From Chlorobiaceae bacterium (GTDB lineage Bacteria > Bacteroidota > Ignavibacteria > UBA10030 > SZUA-254), in the NCBI GenBank assembly GCA_013824245.1, contig PNNN01000072.1:1-48382 (forward strand): DNA of 48,382 nucleotides, read 5' to 3'. A program made the position numbers and the translations under genes. Shown piece by piece: positions 21,770-31,227 of this stretch (its first letter is position 1; each line of letters starts with the position of its first letter). The notes beneath the pieces were generated by a model that had not been told where the DNA came from, did not search any database, and saw only the letters and a list, made by a program, of their open reading frames with translations.

Positions 21770-23014
21770 TTAGCAATGTTTTTTTGATGATTCAGGTTCG
21801 ATGCGCAATCGCTGGATAGATCCATAAGTCAATGAGCGCCAAATCCATTCAATCGGCCCGAATCGAAATTTATTTAGCCACCAGTTACTGAAACCGATTT
21901 GGAAAATAAACATGCCAGTAGAAAGTAGAATTCCACACGCCGGTTCGATCTCACCGTACAATCCAAAACCATATCCATAAAAAATGGTCGTGAAGAAAAT
22001 TGAATGGAATAGATAATTAGTGATAGCCATTCTGCCAACATACCCGATGGGTGCGAATATTTTGTATAACTTAACATTTTGAATGAGTTGGAGGATGGCT
22101 ATCGCATAACCGAAAGCAAGCAGTGGCACACTGTAAACATTTAAACAAAGAGTTGCGAGTTTTATTAGCGGATAAGTATCATCGTGTGGGAAAGAAAATT
22201 CATCGGCTGTTACGCGTAAAAATTGCCCGGCAAATCCGATCGCTAAAAAAAACCACATAAAATTTTTCAATAGTGGCAAATGTTGTTTTATGTTCTGAAT
22301 GACTCCCTTCCTCCATAAAAATAGTCCCAATACCATCATTGAAAAAGCACGGACAGTGAATGAATCGAGTCCGCTTATATAAAAGTGCAAAACTTCTGCG
22401 GCTCTGTAATCGGTAATTTGTGAAAATGATCCTTTGCCGTAAACAAACAATTGGCGCATTGCCTGCGTGTAATAATTCGTTGATCCATCCTCAGGACTGC
22501 TATTCAATGTCGTCATCTCGAATACCTTTTTTACAACCGGGATGATGATAGGAATTGAAATAGAAATTATCGCATAAAGAAGAAGGCGATTCGGAGTGTG
22601 ATTTCTTATTAAAAGGAGAATAAATCCAAGGATAGAATAAATAACCAAAACGTCACCGGACCAAATAAGAAATCCGTGAATTAGTCCGATGATGAAAAGT
22701 ACAATTAGTCGTCGTGAATAGAACGATGAGAAATCGGTGTTGCGCGATTTAGTTCGCTCCATCATTATTGAAAAACTGACACCGAAAAGTAGCGCGAATA
22801 AATGATAGAATTTATCTTTAACGAAAAAGACAGTGAACCAATTAGCTAAAACATCCATAGTGCTGGGCCAAGGATGGGTGGAAACATCGAACATTTTAGT
22901 AGGTAAGCTAAAGATTACAATGTTCATCAGAAGGATCCCGAAAATTGAGAGACCTCTGAGAATATCAATATAATCGATACGCTCTGTTTTTGTGGTTGGA
23001 GTGATCGTTACCAA
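21770..23014 (-). CDS. DUF418 family membrane protein
   Basis: A 414-residue polytopic membrane protein with about ten hydrophobic segments. The opening ERIDYIDILRGLSIFGILLMNI is the signature of the DUF418/YeiB family, and the C-terminal half (GRMAITNYLFHSIFFTTIFYGYGFGLYG ... WWLNKFRFGPIEWIWRSLTYG) is the DUF418 domain itself. The molecular role is unknown, with suggestions of transport or envelope functions. The likely start is TTG at 23014, because a stop lies two codons upstream and the next ATG is inside the first membrane segment. It lies 32 bp downstream of the S9 peptidase on the same strand and is probably in one operon with it. Confidence 0.88.
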   Translation of the reverse strand: MVTITPTTKTERIDYIDILRGLSIFGILLMNIVIFSLPTKMFDVSTHPWPSTMDVLANWFTVFFVKDKFYHLFALLFGVSFSIMMERTKSRNTDFSSFYSRRLIVLFIIGLIHGFLIWSGDVLVIYSILGFILLLIRNHTPNRLLLYAIISISIPIIIPVVKKVFEMTTLNSSPEDGSTNYYTQAMRQLFVYGKGSFSQITDYRAAEVLHFYISGLDSFTVRAFSMMVLGLFLWRKGVIQNIKQHLPLLKNFMWFFLAIGFAGQFLRVTADEFSFPHDDTYPLIKLATLCLNVYSVPLLAFGYAIAILQLIQNVKLYKIFAPIGYVGRMAITNYLFHSIFFTTIFYGYGFGLYGEIEPACGILLSTGMFIFQIGFSNWWLNKFRFGPIEWIWRSLTYGSIQRLRIEPESSKKHC

Positions 23015-23046
23015 ATTTTAAATATAATTGTTAATGATTGTCTGAT

Positions 23047-25116
23047 TTATTTAATGAATGCCTGGTTACGTATCATTTTGATCATATCGTATGGAGCTGG
23101 ATCGCCTCCTAAATATTTGTGAAACCAATCCAGATGAGCGTTATAATACAATGGCATCGATTTTACGCTCGAGGGCCAATGCCCATCGTTGGGGAAAACG
23201 ATTAATCGTGACGGGACTTTCATCTTTTGCAGATGGGTAAAGAATTCCAAACTTTGTGTGTAAGGAACTCTATAGTCGCGTTCGCCCGTTATAACCAAAC
23301 ATGGTGTTTTAAAATTTTTCACAAAATTATTGGGTGACCATTTTTGATATAAATCTGATTCCCATGGTGCACCGCCCAAATCCCACTCAGGGAACCACAA
23401 TTCTTCGGTGGCGCCGTGCATTGCAGTCAAATTATAAACCCCCATCATAGAAACGATTGCCTTAAAGCGATTTGTATGACCCTCCAACCACATCATCATG
23501 TAACCACCATACGACCATCCCATTGCACCTATACGATTTTTATCGACCCATGGAATATTCTCTAACGAATCTGTCACTGCCATAACATCCTCATACACTT
23601 TTCCGCCCCAATCTTTTGAAATTGCCGCTGTGAATTCTTGTCCGTAACCGGTTGAGCCGTGAGGATTTGGGAAAGCAACGATGTAGCCGGAACCCGGATA
23701 TACTTGCCAATCTCCTCGGAACGCATCAGCCCATTGCGATTGCGGACCGCCATGAACATTCAGAATCAGCGGATATTTTTTTGCCGGATCAAAGTTATGC
23801 GGTTTTACAATGAATGTGTGTATCTTTTTTCCGGTGGGTGAAGGAATCCAAATCTCTTCGGCTGGACGAATATCTACCCGATCAGCAACTTCTTTGTTGA
23901 TGAATGTTAACTGCTTTACTTTTTTTCCGTCGGATGAGCAACTCCAAATTTCCACGGGCTCGCCAACTGATCGCCTCGTGAAGATAAGTTGTTTTCCGTT
24001 CGATGATAATGAGAAAGCATCGATCGTTTTTGTATCCAAAATTTTGGAAATTGATTTCGATTTTAATTCAACCTTAAATATCGGGACGTGCCCCTCAACT
24101 TGTGCGGTGAAGTAAATACTCTTAGAATCATGTGTCCACGTGAAATCGCTTACCCAGTTATCAAAATTATCTGTTAACTTTGTTAGTTCGCCGGTCTTCC
24201 GGTTATAGAGTCCGATGCTGAATCTGTCCGCTTCGTATCCCGGGATGGTTTGATATTTATAAGCAATGTATTTGCCGTCGGGTGAATATTGCGGGTTACC
24301 GTCGTACGCTTTATTATCTTGAGTGAGATTTTTTAATACATTATCCTCCAGAGATAGAATAAATAAATCTTTATTCGTCGATTCTGCCTGATTAACATCA
24401 TGATTTGAAACGAAACAAATTTCTTTTCCGTCCGGTGAGAATGTAAAACCGCCCCCCCCCTGTTCCCACGCCGGAGAATCGTAATTACCCGGAGTAAGAT
24501 CAGAATAAATTTTGGTGTTGAGATCATATCCTATGATATGTGTTTTTTTACCGTCTTTCCAATCGGTCCAATGGCGATATAACAACTCATCCGCCATATG
24601 CGCTTGTATGGGACCGCTTGTCATCGTGCTATCTGTAAATTTATTGCAATCTCCGCTTATCGGGCAATCAGGGAAGATATCGCTCGCAAATATGAGTGTA
24701 TTATAGTTTGGAGATAGTTCGGGGTCTGCAATCCCCATCGGAAAATCGGTCATCTGGTTCGGCTCTCCGCCCGTGATTGAAACCTGCCAGAGTTGAGGAC
24801 CGTTTTTACGTGTTGAAACAAAATAAATATTTTTTGAATCGGCAGACCATCGCGGGTGATTATCTGCTGCCGAATGATCTGTGAGTTTTTTTGCGTTGCT
24901 TCCATCTGCATCCATTATCCATATATCTTGATTGGATTTTCCTTTGTCTAAAAAGCTTTCAGTTACGACATATACAATCATTTTACCATCGGGAGAAATT
25001 TGGGGCTCGCTAACACCTTTTAATTTATAAAGATCTTCGATAGTGAAAGGACTTTTTTGACCCATAACGATAAATGGAAACGACATAATAAAAAACAAGA
25101 CGAAAATCTTTTTCAT
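23047..25116 (-). CDS. Exported S9-family prolyl oligopeptidase / acylaminoacyl peptidase
   Basis: A 689-residue serine peptidase. The signal peptide (about 1-19, ending VMG) precedes a seven-bladed beta-propeller built of PD40-type repeats (SPDGKMIVYV, SPDGKEICFV, SPDGKYIAYK), which gates access, and a C-terminal alpha/beta-hydrolase domain (about 440-689). The triad is S535 in GWSYGG, D614 in GERDYR and H646 in NDGHWP. It would cut short oligopeptides or remove N-terminal dipeptides or acyl residues in the periplasm. A run of nine G's (24452-24460, residues 220-223) inside the coding strand is a potential slippage site, but the frame is intact. Confidence 0.94.
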   Translation of the reverse strand: MKKIFVLFFIMSFPFIVMGQKSPFTIEDLYKLKGVSEPQISPDGKMIVYVVTESFLDKGKSNQDIWIMDADGSNAKKLTDHSAADNHPRWSADSKNIYFVSTRKNGPQLWQVSITGGEPNQMTDFPMGIADPELSPNYNTLIFASDIFPDCPISGDCNKFTDSTMTSGPIQAHMADELLYRHWTDWKDGKKTHIIGYDLNTKIYSDLTPGNYDSPAWEQGGGGFTFSPDGKEICFVSNHDVNQAESTNKDLFILSLEDNVLKNLTQDNKAYDGNPQYSPDGKYIAYKYQTIPGYEADRFSIGLYNRKTGELTKLTDNFDNWVSDFTWTHDSKSIYFTAQVEGHVPIFKVELKSKSISKILDTKTIDAFSLSSNGKQLIFTRRSVGEPVEIWSCSSDGKKVKQLTFINKEVADRVDIRPAEEIWIPSPTGKKIHTFIVKPHNFDPAKKYPLILNVHGGPQSQWADAFRGDWQVYPGSGYIVAFPNPHGSTGYGQEFTAAISKDWGGKVYEDVMAVTDSLENIPWVDKNRIGAMGWSYGGYMMMWLEGHTNRFKAIVSMMGVYNLTAMHGATEELWFPEWDLGGAPWESDLYQKWSPNNFVKNFKTPCLVITGERDYRVPYTQSLEFFTHLQKMKVPSRLIVFPNDGHWPSSVKSMPLYYNAHLDWFHKYLGGDPAPYDMIKMIRNQAFIK

Positions 25117-25176
25117 AAAATACTCCGTAATGATATAATAAAATGGTAATGAATATCGGAAGAAATATAATCATTC

Positions 25177-25209
25177 CTGAGGATGGATTCAATTCCAATC
25201 CACCCTCAG
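25177..25209 (-). promoter_or_regulatory. Inverted repeat between secreted-protein and S9 peptidase genes
   Basis: CTGAGG (25177-25182) and GGATT (25185-25189) pair with AATCC (25197-25201) and CCTCAG (25204-25209), giving a strong interrupted stem. There is no T-run in either direction, so it may be an mRNA processing or attenuation structure between the two minus-strand genes rather than a plain terminator. Confidence 0.45.
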
Positions 25210-25258
25210 ACCTTGGAGAGATATTTCAAGATGAAAAATTCAAGTTTTCACAGTATCA

Positions 25259-25807
25259 TTAAGAATATTCAACTGTGATAACACCAATTCCAAAAAATTC
25301 ATCGATTGGAGCGAAAGGAGAGATAGTCGGATTCCCGCCGATGTATATCATCGCACGCTCACCATCGTTGGGGAAGTTGAACCTAAACCCATTCTCGGGA
25401 TTAAAAAATTGATAATTTCCATTCGTTGGGTTAAATAAACTTCCTGAGAGGTGATCGTAAGTCATGTTGACAACGCCGCTTCCTTCATTTCTTGGATATA
25501 ATTTCCGTGGGAGCGAAAAGTTGACAAAAATTTGAGCATTGGGCGCACCTTCGATTTCTATCAGCGCGGGCGAGAACGATTCTTCTCCATTGAATCTATT
25601 GATATTTTCAGCCACGCCATCTTCGATGGCAATTGCTTCGTAAGAAACTCCCGGTATCAGATTTTCGTAGATTGCCCCGTTAACAACTGCAACTGCGAGC
25701 GGGGTTTGAACTATTGTTACGGCAAAATCAACTACTCCTATCTCCTGTGCGGAACTTAGTTCGATCATGATTACAAGAAATAGCAAGGCGTATATTGTTT
25801 TCATCAT
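25259..25807 (-). CDS. Secreted hypothetical protein
   Basis: A 182-residue protein with a signal peptide (about 1-21, ending LSSA, then QEIG). The mature part is beta-rich (VDFAVTIVQTPLAVAVVNG, NAQIFVNFSLPRKL, ERAMIYIGGNP, FGIGVITVEYS), similar in pattern to DUF4402-type surface proteins, but no family can be named with confidence. Codons from a GTG at 25816 are open, but ATG at 25807 has GAGGT at good distance and is chosen. It lies upstream of the S9 peptidase on the same strand, with an intervening hairpin. Confidence 0.7.
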   Translation of the reverse strand: MMKTIYALLFLVIMIELSSAQEIGVVDFAVTIVQTPLAVAVVNGAIYENLIPGVSYEAIAIEDGVAENINRFNGEESFSPALIEIEGAPNAQIFVNFSLPRKLYPRNEGSGVVNMTYDHLSGSLFNPTNGNYQFFNPENGFRFNFPNDGERAMIYIGGNPTISPFAPIDEFFGIGVITVEYS

Positions 25808-25931
25808 TATTTTCACACCTCATAAAATTGTCGAAATATTTTGACAAAATATGTGAAGAAAATGAGAAACAGTATGTTAATCTAATCACTCTTAGTGTGG
25901 AAGATCACGCTGTTTTGCCATACAGGATGAT

Positions 25932-26102
25932 ATGATTCTGTTAGTAGACGGGATTTTTTATGACATAAATGATCTTGAAAAGTCGAGGATTATTTTATCG
26001 AGAGTGCCGGGCGTCAACTTTATTAGAGAAATAATCCTCGGAAAAGGGGAAGAGTATTTTGTAAAGAATTGTATAATCAAAACCAATGATACTTTTGAAT
26101 GA
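25932..26102 (+). CDS. Possible small protein (56 aa)
   Basis: An open frame of 56 codons with ATG at 25932 preceded by a GGA-containing ribosome-binding-like sequence, and TGA at 26100-26102, just 15 bp before the end of valS (convergent). The product is protein-like in composition (LLVDGIFYDINDLEKSRIIL, GKGEEYFVKNCIIK). An exact 12-bp inverted repeat, CGAGGATTATTT (25984-25995) and AAATAATCCTCG (26029-26040), lies within it, which could instead mean that the region is a hairpin element or terminator and not a gene. No homologue is recognised. Confidence 0.35.
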   Translation: MILLVDGIFYDINDLEKSRIILSRVPGVNFIREIILGKGEEYFVKNCIIKTNDTFE

Positions 26103-26116
26103 TGTTGAATCAACAG

Positions 26117-28876
26117 TTAAAGTTGATTCAGGTTATTCTTTAATTTTGCATATGATTCTTTGAAGTTGGTTAATTTCATCCGTTCTTTTTCTACAACATC
26201 TTTGGGGGCTCTGCTTACGAAATTATCGTTCGATAATTTGTTTTCAATACCTTGTATCATGGTTTCAATATGTTTCAACTCTTTTTCAATTCGTTCTTTC
26301 TCTACTGTGGTATCGATGATTCCTTCAAGTGGAATAAATATTTCACCGCCTGCAACAACTGCGCTCGCCGCCTGATTAGGTTTGGTTCCATCGGGGGAAG
26401 ATGTAATATTGTTAACGCGAGCCAACCGTTGAAAATATTTCTGATATCGTTTTATGATATCTTCTTTTGTTTTATCTGTAAATTTCAAAATCAGCGATAT
26501 TTCTTTTGAGGGTGGAACTGTTAATTCACCGCGAATATTTCGGATACTGTTGATCGCGTTTTGCACATACTGCATTTCCAACTCGGTATTTTTATCTATC
26601 CAGTTTTGATCGGATTTTGGAAATGGAGAAACCATGATAGAAGAACCATCTGGACGTTTAGAAAGATGTTGCCAGAGTTCCTCAGTCACGAACGGCATGA
26701 ATGGGTGCAATGACCGGAGTGCCTCATCAAAAATTGAGATTGCGCGGTCAAGAATGATTGATTTAATTTCATCAGACTCTGTACCATACAATCTTCCTTT
26801 GATCATTTCAACATACCAGTCACAGAAGTCGTGCCACAGGAAGTCGTATAACATTTTTGTGGCAATATTTATGTCGAACGAATTAAGGGCAGAGGTTAAC
26901 TCAGAAATAGTCGAATTTAGGCGCGAGAGAATCCAGCGATCTGCTAGATCAAGATGGAGGTCGGAAATTTTTTGACTCGAATCGGCAGTTGGTGAAAAAT
27001 TTTCTGCCAACTGCGATTTGTTCATTAGTAAAAACCTGCCGGCGTTCCAAATCTTGTTTGCAAAGTTTCTTCCTATCTCACACTTTTCATTTGAATACAG
27101 CACATCCTGTCCGAGAGGCGCAAGGTAAAGAACAGTGAATCGCAAAGCATCGGCTCCGAATTCTGAAATTACATCCAACGGATCGGGCGAATTGCCGAGC
27201 GACTTACTCATCTTTCTTCCCTGCATGTCCCGTATTAAGCTCGTGAAATAAACATCCTTAAAAGGAATTTTTTGTTCGATTGATAATCGAGGAGTGCCGT
27301 CTACTTGTGGAATTTCTCCCATTACTTCTATACCAGCCATTACCATCCTGGCAACCCAAAAGAAAATTATGTCGGGTGCGGTTACCAAAGTATCTGTAGG
27401 GTAAAAATATCTAAGCTCTTTATTATCATTGGGCCAGCCCAGTGTGGAAAAGGGCCAGAGCCAAGATGAAAACCATGTATCAAGCACATCTTCATCCTGA
27501 CGAAGATTCGTTGATCCGCAATGCGGACATTTATCCGGTGCGGATTTTGAAACGATCGGTTCTTTGCATTCAAGTTTACACTCTGCATCTCCAACGCAGT
27601 ACCAAACCGGAATTCGATGACCCCACCAAAGTTGTCTTGAGATACACCAATCGCGGATGTTATTCATCCAATGTTCATATGTTTTTGTCCAGCGATCGGG
27701 ATGGAAATGAATGTACCCTTCGGTTACTGCCTGAAGAGCCGGCTGTGCGAGCGGTTTCATTTTTACGAACCATTGATCCGATAGATAAGGTTCAATTACC
27801 GTATCACATCTGTAGCAACGGCCGATATTATTAGTATATACATCAACTTTGATCAGTAATCCGGATGAATCGAGATCTTTCACGACTAACTTCCGAGCTT
27901 CGTATCTATCCAATCCTCTGTATTTTTGAGGAACATTATCGTTCGTTCGGGCTGAGATATCAAAAATATTTATGAATGGCATCTGATCTGATGCATTGGT
28001 GTGTTCATTGTATCTCTGCGCAATCCAATAATCATTCGGATCGTGAGCGGGAGTTACTTTCACCATTCCTGTGCCGAATTCCGGATCTACAATTTCATCT
28101 GCGATTATAGGTATCTCTCTATCGGAAAGAGGAAGGAGAACTTTTTTGCCGATTAGATGTTGAAATCGTTTATCATTTGGATTAACCGCAACCGCGGTAT
28201 CGCCGAGCATTGTTTCGGGACGTGTTGTGGCAACTGTGGCGTAATCATTCGATCCGATAATGGGATATTTTATGTACCACAAACTGCCGCTTTGTTCGGC
28301 GAAATTCACCTCATCATCACTGATTGCTGTGTGATCTTTCGGGCACCAATTAATTATATATTTTCCGCGATAGATCAATCCTTTTTTATATAAGCGAATA
28401 AAAATTTCTTGAACAGCTTCTGACAACCCCTCATCCATTGTAAAGCGTTCACGATTCCAATCGCAAGAAGTTCCCAGTTTTTTTAGTTGTTTAATAATCG
28501 TATGCCCGTACTGTTCGCGCCACTGCCATACTTTTTCAATAAATTTTTCTCTGCCTAAATCGTGGCGGGTTTTTCCCTCCTTAGCCAGAGATTTCTCAAC
28601 AACATTTTGTGTCGCTATGCCCGCATGATCGGTCCCGGGCATCCAGAGAGTTTCGTAACCTTCCATTCGCTTCCAGCGGATAAAAACATCCTGAAGAGTG
28701 TTGTTCAGTACATGTCCCATCGTTAATATGCCTGTAATATTAGGCGGAGGTATTACGATTGTGTAATGTTTTTTACCGGCTTTTACAGATGCACGGAAGA
28801 AACCGTTATCTTCCCAATAGGAATACCATTTCGACTCAGCTTCGTGAGGATTAAATGCTTTTGGAATTTCGGACAT
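26117..28876 (-). CDS. valS: Valyl-tRNA synthetase
   Basis: A 919-residue class Ia aminoacyl-tRNA synthetase that charges tRNA-Val in the cytoplasm. The HIGH-type motif is in PPPNITGILTMGHVLNN, the CP1 editing domain follows (TTRPETMLGDTAVAVNP), a zinc-finger-like CPHCG segment lies in the middle (DKCPHCGSTNLRQDEDVLDTW), and KMSKS is present as GRKMSKSLGNSPDPLDV. The anticodon-binding helical domain and the C-terminal coiled coil (KERIEKELKHIETMIQGIENKL) are complete. The length is typical. It lies 54 bp downstream of the M23 peptidase gene, so the two may be co-transcribed. Confidence 0.98.
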   Translation of the reverse strand: MSEIPKAFNPHEAESKWYSYWEDNGFFRASVKAGKKHYTIVIPPPNITGILTMGHVLNNTLQDVFIRWKRMEGYETLWMPGTDHAGIATQNVVEKSLAKEGKTRHDLGREKFIEKVWQWREQYGHTIIKQLKKLGTSCDWNRERFTMDEGLSEAVQEIFIRLYKKGLIYRGKYIINWCPKDHTAISDDEVNFAEQSGSLWYIKYPIIGSNDYATVATTRPETMLGDTAVAVNPNDKRFQHLIGKKVLLPLSDREIPIIADEIVDPEFGTGMVKVTPAHDPNDYWIAQRYNEHTNASDQMPFINIFDISARTNDNVPQKYRGLDRYEARKLVVKDLDSSGLLIKVDVYTNNIGRCYRCDTVIEPYLSDQWFVKMKPLAQPALQAVTEGYIHFHPDRWTKTYEHWMNNIRDWCISRQLWWGHRIPVWYCVGDAECKLECKEPIVSKSAPDKCPHCGSTNLRQDEDVLDTWFSSWLWPFSTLGWPNDNKELRYFYPTDTLVTAPDIIFFWVARMVMAGIEVMGEIPQVDGTPRLSIEQKIPFKDVYFTSLIRDMQGRKMSKSLGNSPDPLDVISEFGADALRFTVLYLAPLGQDVLYSNEKCEIGRNFANKIWNAGRFLLMNKSQLAENFSPTADSSQKISDLHLDLADRWILSRLNSTISELTSALNSFDINIATKMLYDFLWHDFCDWYVEMIKGRLYGTESDEIKSIILDRAISIFDEALRSLHPFMPFVTEELWQHLSKRPDGSSIMVSPFPKSDQNWIDKNTELEMQYVQNAINSIRNIRGELTVPPSKEISLILKFTDKTKEDIIKRYQKYFQRLARVNNITSSPDGTKPNQAASAVVAGGEIFIPLEGIIDTTVEKERIEKELKHIETMIQGIENKLSNDNFVSRAPKDVVEKERMKLTNFKESYAKLKNNLNQL

Positions 28877-28930
28877 AAAATAAATTGTTTATATAATAAA
28901 TTGAAAAGAGATAGTAAATAAGTTATAGAT

Positions 28931-31225
28931 TTATTTCACAACAAGTGATCGGGCATATTCAGCGGAATTTTTCACCTTGTCTTTAATCGATATGCGTAAC
29001 TGATGTTTTCCTTTAGCGATCGGTGTGCTTCCATCATAGAATGCGCGATGATGTTCACCATCGATTTCAGGAATTATCGGCACATCATCAATGTACATTT
29101 TTATTTCATCTGTATCAACGCCCGATAAATTATCGTAGTAACGGAATGAAACGTTTAAGTATCCTTTCGGCGCAGAAACTTTTAGCCGACCCAATGAGGG
29201 AGGATTTTCGTCTCTGAGAAGTGTAATATCTCCGAGTGTTCTGGTGAATATTGCGCTGAGCGTGTTGGTATTCGAATCAACTGTTGCGTTCTGAAACACC
29301 CAGCCACCGTTTAATCTATAATATATTCCTGTTTTCTGATCTTGTGTATTTAAAGGGATGGTTGCTTTTATCCCGCCATGCAGTAAAATATTCGTCGGTG
29401 TGAGTGAATAAATTGGTAAACGATTGTTCTTTTCTTGTTCGATGTTAAATATTAACGGTGTATAAACAGAAGCCGAATCATAGTTGATTTTTATACCTTC
29501 GTCAAAGGTGGAAAACTCACCGGAATTTTCGGGGGAGATTATGAAAAACGACATAATCGACTCGTCTTCGGATAATTTCCCATTCACTTCTGCATTCACT
29601 TTTAATACGCGAACCCCTTGGTATGATGTTGACGGTGTAAATATTCCTTCGTACTTCGATAGGTCGATAGCATTAACAGCAACCGTTTGGTATGTTGAAC
29701 CTTCCTGAATTAGCACTTGAGGAATTTCGGTGAAAACGCCTGGCGTAGTAACAGTAACGACGATTTGGGTTGCAATAATTTTCCAATCGATAAAAACTGT
29801 GCGAGGCGGTCCGAATGATTTTTTAACGAAATGATATATTGGATTAGACCGAGATCCATTCTTGGTTTCTGCCACAATGCGAACTACATCGTAAGGTTTT
29901 AAATTGATCGGTAGTTCAATGATAGAATCTTGTGCGGAAAATCTACTTCGGTCCAAAGTATGCGTAGTCCAATTTGTTTGGAAAGCTCGTTTGCCTGAGA
30001 TAACGAATTGTTTGATAGAGCCGGCTTGTAATGATGAAATTGAAATATGATTCACATCGAAGCCGGAGAAATCGATTTTAGGACTATGATTGGCGAAAAT
30101 TTTTCCACGTAATTCGCTTTCGTTGCCTTGTATATCTGCAACTAATATCTTGTAGTCGTGCTCGCCCTCTTTAAGTCGGTCTGTGTGGATGATACCCGTA
30201 CCGTTAGGTTGGTGACTGAAGAACGGCAAAGAATTTCCATCGGAAATGTATAATTTTTGAAATCGTCCAAGCCCTTCAAGCAAAAGTGGGAGGTCGTAAT
30301 GCAAATCTATCTGTTTAGTTTCGAGTTGTGGTATACGGTTTAATTCCATTGAGTAAATGAGAGAATCGTCGATGAAAAATTTCATTCGATATATTCCGGT
30401 TTCTCTCCAATTTCCGATCGAACGATCTTCAGCATCGATACCAAATCCCACATCGCCATGTATTCTAATTGTCTGCGGTATAATATATGATCCATGTCGC
30501 CTCGGTATCCTGCTGAAAAATTTTGGCTCGGCATCGTTGTTCACCATGGAATTATATGAAAGCGGAGAAACAACGATCCTTCTGATAAAGGGTGGTAGAT
30601 TATCGGGGATGTTATAATTGCTTATCAACAGAGGATTGACCGGATTTAAATTTTCATCCCGCAATTCAAAGTGCAAATGAGGCGGACCAAATCCTGTATC
30701 GCCGGTGTAAGCAATTACTTCACCCTTATCAACCGGCACAGAGTTCGGTTCGAGTTGAAGATTAATAGCGTAAGTACCTTTTCGATATTGTTCTTTTGAA
30801 GCAAGCTCGTTGATTTTCTCGCTGAACGATTTCAAGTGAGCGTAGGTGCTGACATATCCATCGGGATGTCTTATGTATAACATTTTTCCATATCCGTTTG
30901 GCGTAATCCAAATTCTTTCAACATATCCTTCACGAACAGAAAAAACTTTATATCCTGTCTGTCCGTTCGTGCTTATATCAATGCCGCCGTGGAAATGTTT
31001 CGTCCGGTATTCGGCAAATGAAGAAGTGATTCGATCACTTGCATCGGTGGGCCAGAGATATTGAGATAAATCTGACTTTACTGTATCGAAGTTACAACAG
31101 TTGACAAGATTATCCGGTTGTGCCGAAATATTTTCCATCTCAGTATCTAATGTCGGATGTACCGAGATATTCAATAATCCTATCAAACAAGTTAATGCTC
31201 TGAATGTTAAATGTTTAATGAGCAA
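28931..31225 (-). CDS. M23-family metallopeptidase with large beta-rich C-terminal part
   Basis: A 764-residue envelope protein. A hydrophobic N-terminus (about 7-22) is a probable signal sequence. The LytM/M23 peptidase domain (about 55-205) shows HFHGGIDIS and GFGPPHLHFEL, the zinc-binding H..D and HxH motifs, so it is expected to cut peptidoglycan cross-links. The remaining 550 residues are beta-rich and include several Ig-like segments such as KEGEHDYKILVADIQGN and SGVDTDEIKMYIDD, perhaps for binding cell wall or partners. The TTG start at 31225, with GGAG upstream inside the previous gene, is the best available. It starts 2 bp after the FAH-family gene, so the two are translationally close. 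Confidence 0.9.
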   Translation of the reverse strand: MLIKHLTFRALTCLIGLLNISVHPTLDTEMENISAQPDNLVNCCNFDTVKSDLSQYLWPTDASDRITSSFAEYRTKHFHGGIDISTNGQTGYKVFSVREGYVERIWITPNGYGKMLYIRHPDGYVSTYAHLKSFSEKINELASKEQYRKGTYAINLQLEPNSVPVDKGEVIAYTGDTGFGPPHLHFELRDENLNPVNPLLISNYNIPDNLPPFIRRIVVSPLSYNSMVNNDAEPKFFSRIPRRHGSYIIPQTIRIHGDVGFGIDAEDRSIGNWRETGIYRMKFFIDDSLIYSMELNRIPQLETKQIDLHYDLPLLLEGLGRFQKLYISDGNSLPFFSHQPNGTGIIHTDRLKEGEHDYKILVADIQGNESELRGKIFANHSPKIDFSGFDVNHISISSLQAGSIKQFVISGKRAFQTNWTTHTLDRSRFSAQDSIIELPINLKPYDVVRIVAETKNGSRSNPIYHFVKKSFGPPRTVFIDWKIIATQIVVTVTTPGVFTEIPQVLIQEGSTYQTVAVNAIDLSKYEGIFTPSTSYQGVRVLKVNAEVNGKLSEDESIMSFFIISPENSGEFSTFDEGIKINYDSASVYTPLIFNIEQEKNNRLPIYSLTPTNILLHGGIKATIPLNTQDQKTGIYYRLNGGWVFQNATVDSNTNTLSAIFTRTLGDITLLRDENPPSLGRLKVSAPKGYLNVSFRYYDNLSGVDTDEIKMYIDDVPIIPEIDGEHHRAFYDGSTPIAKGKHQLRISIKDKVKNSAEYARSLVVK

Positions 31226-31227
31226 AA

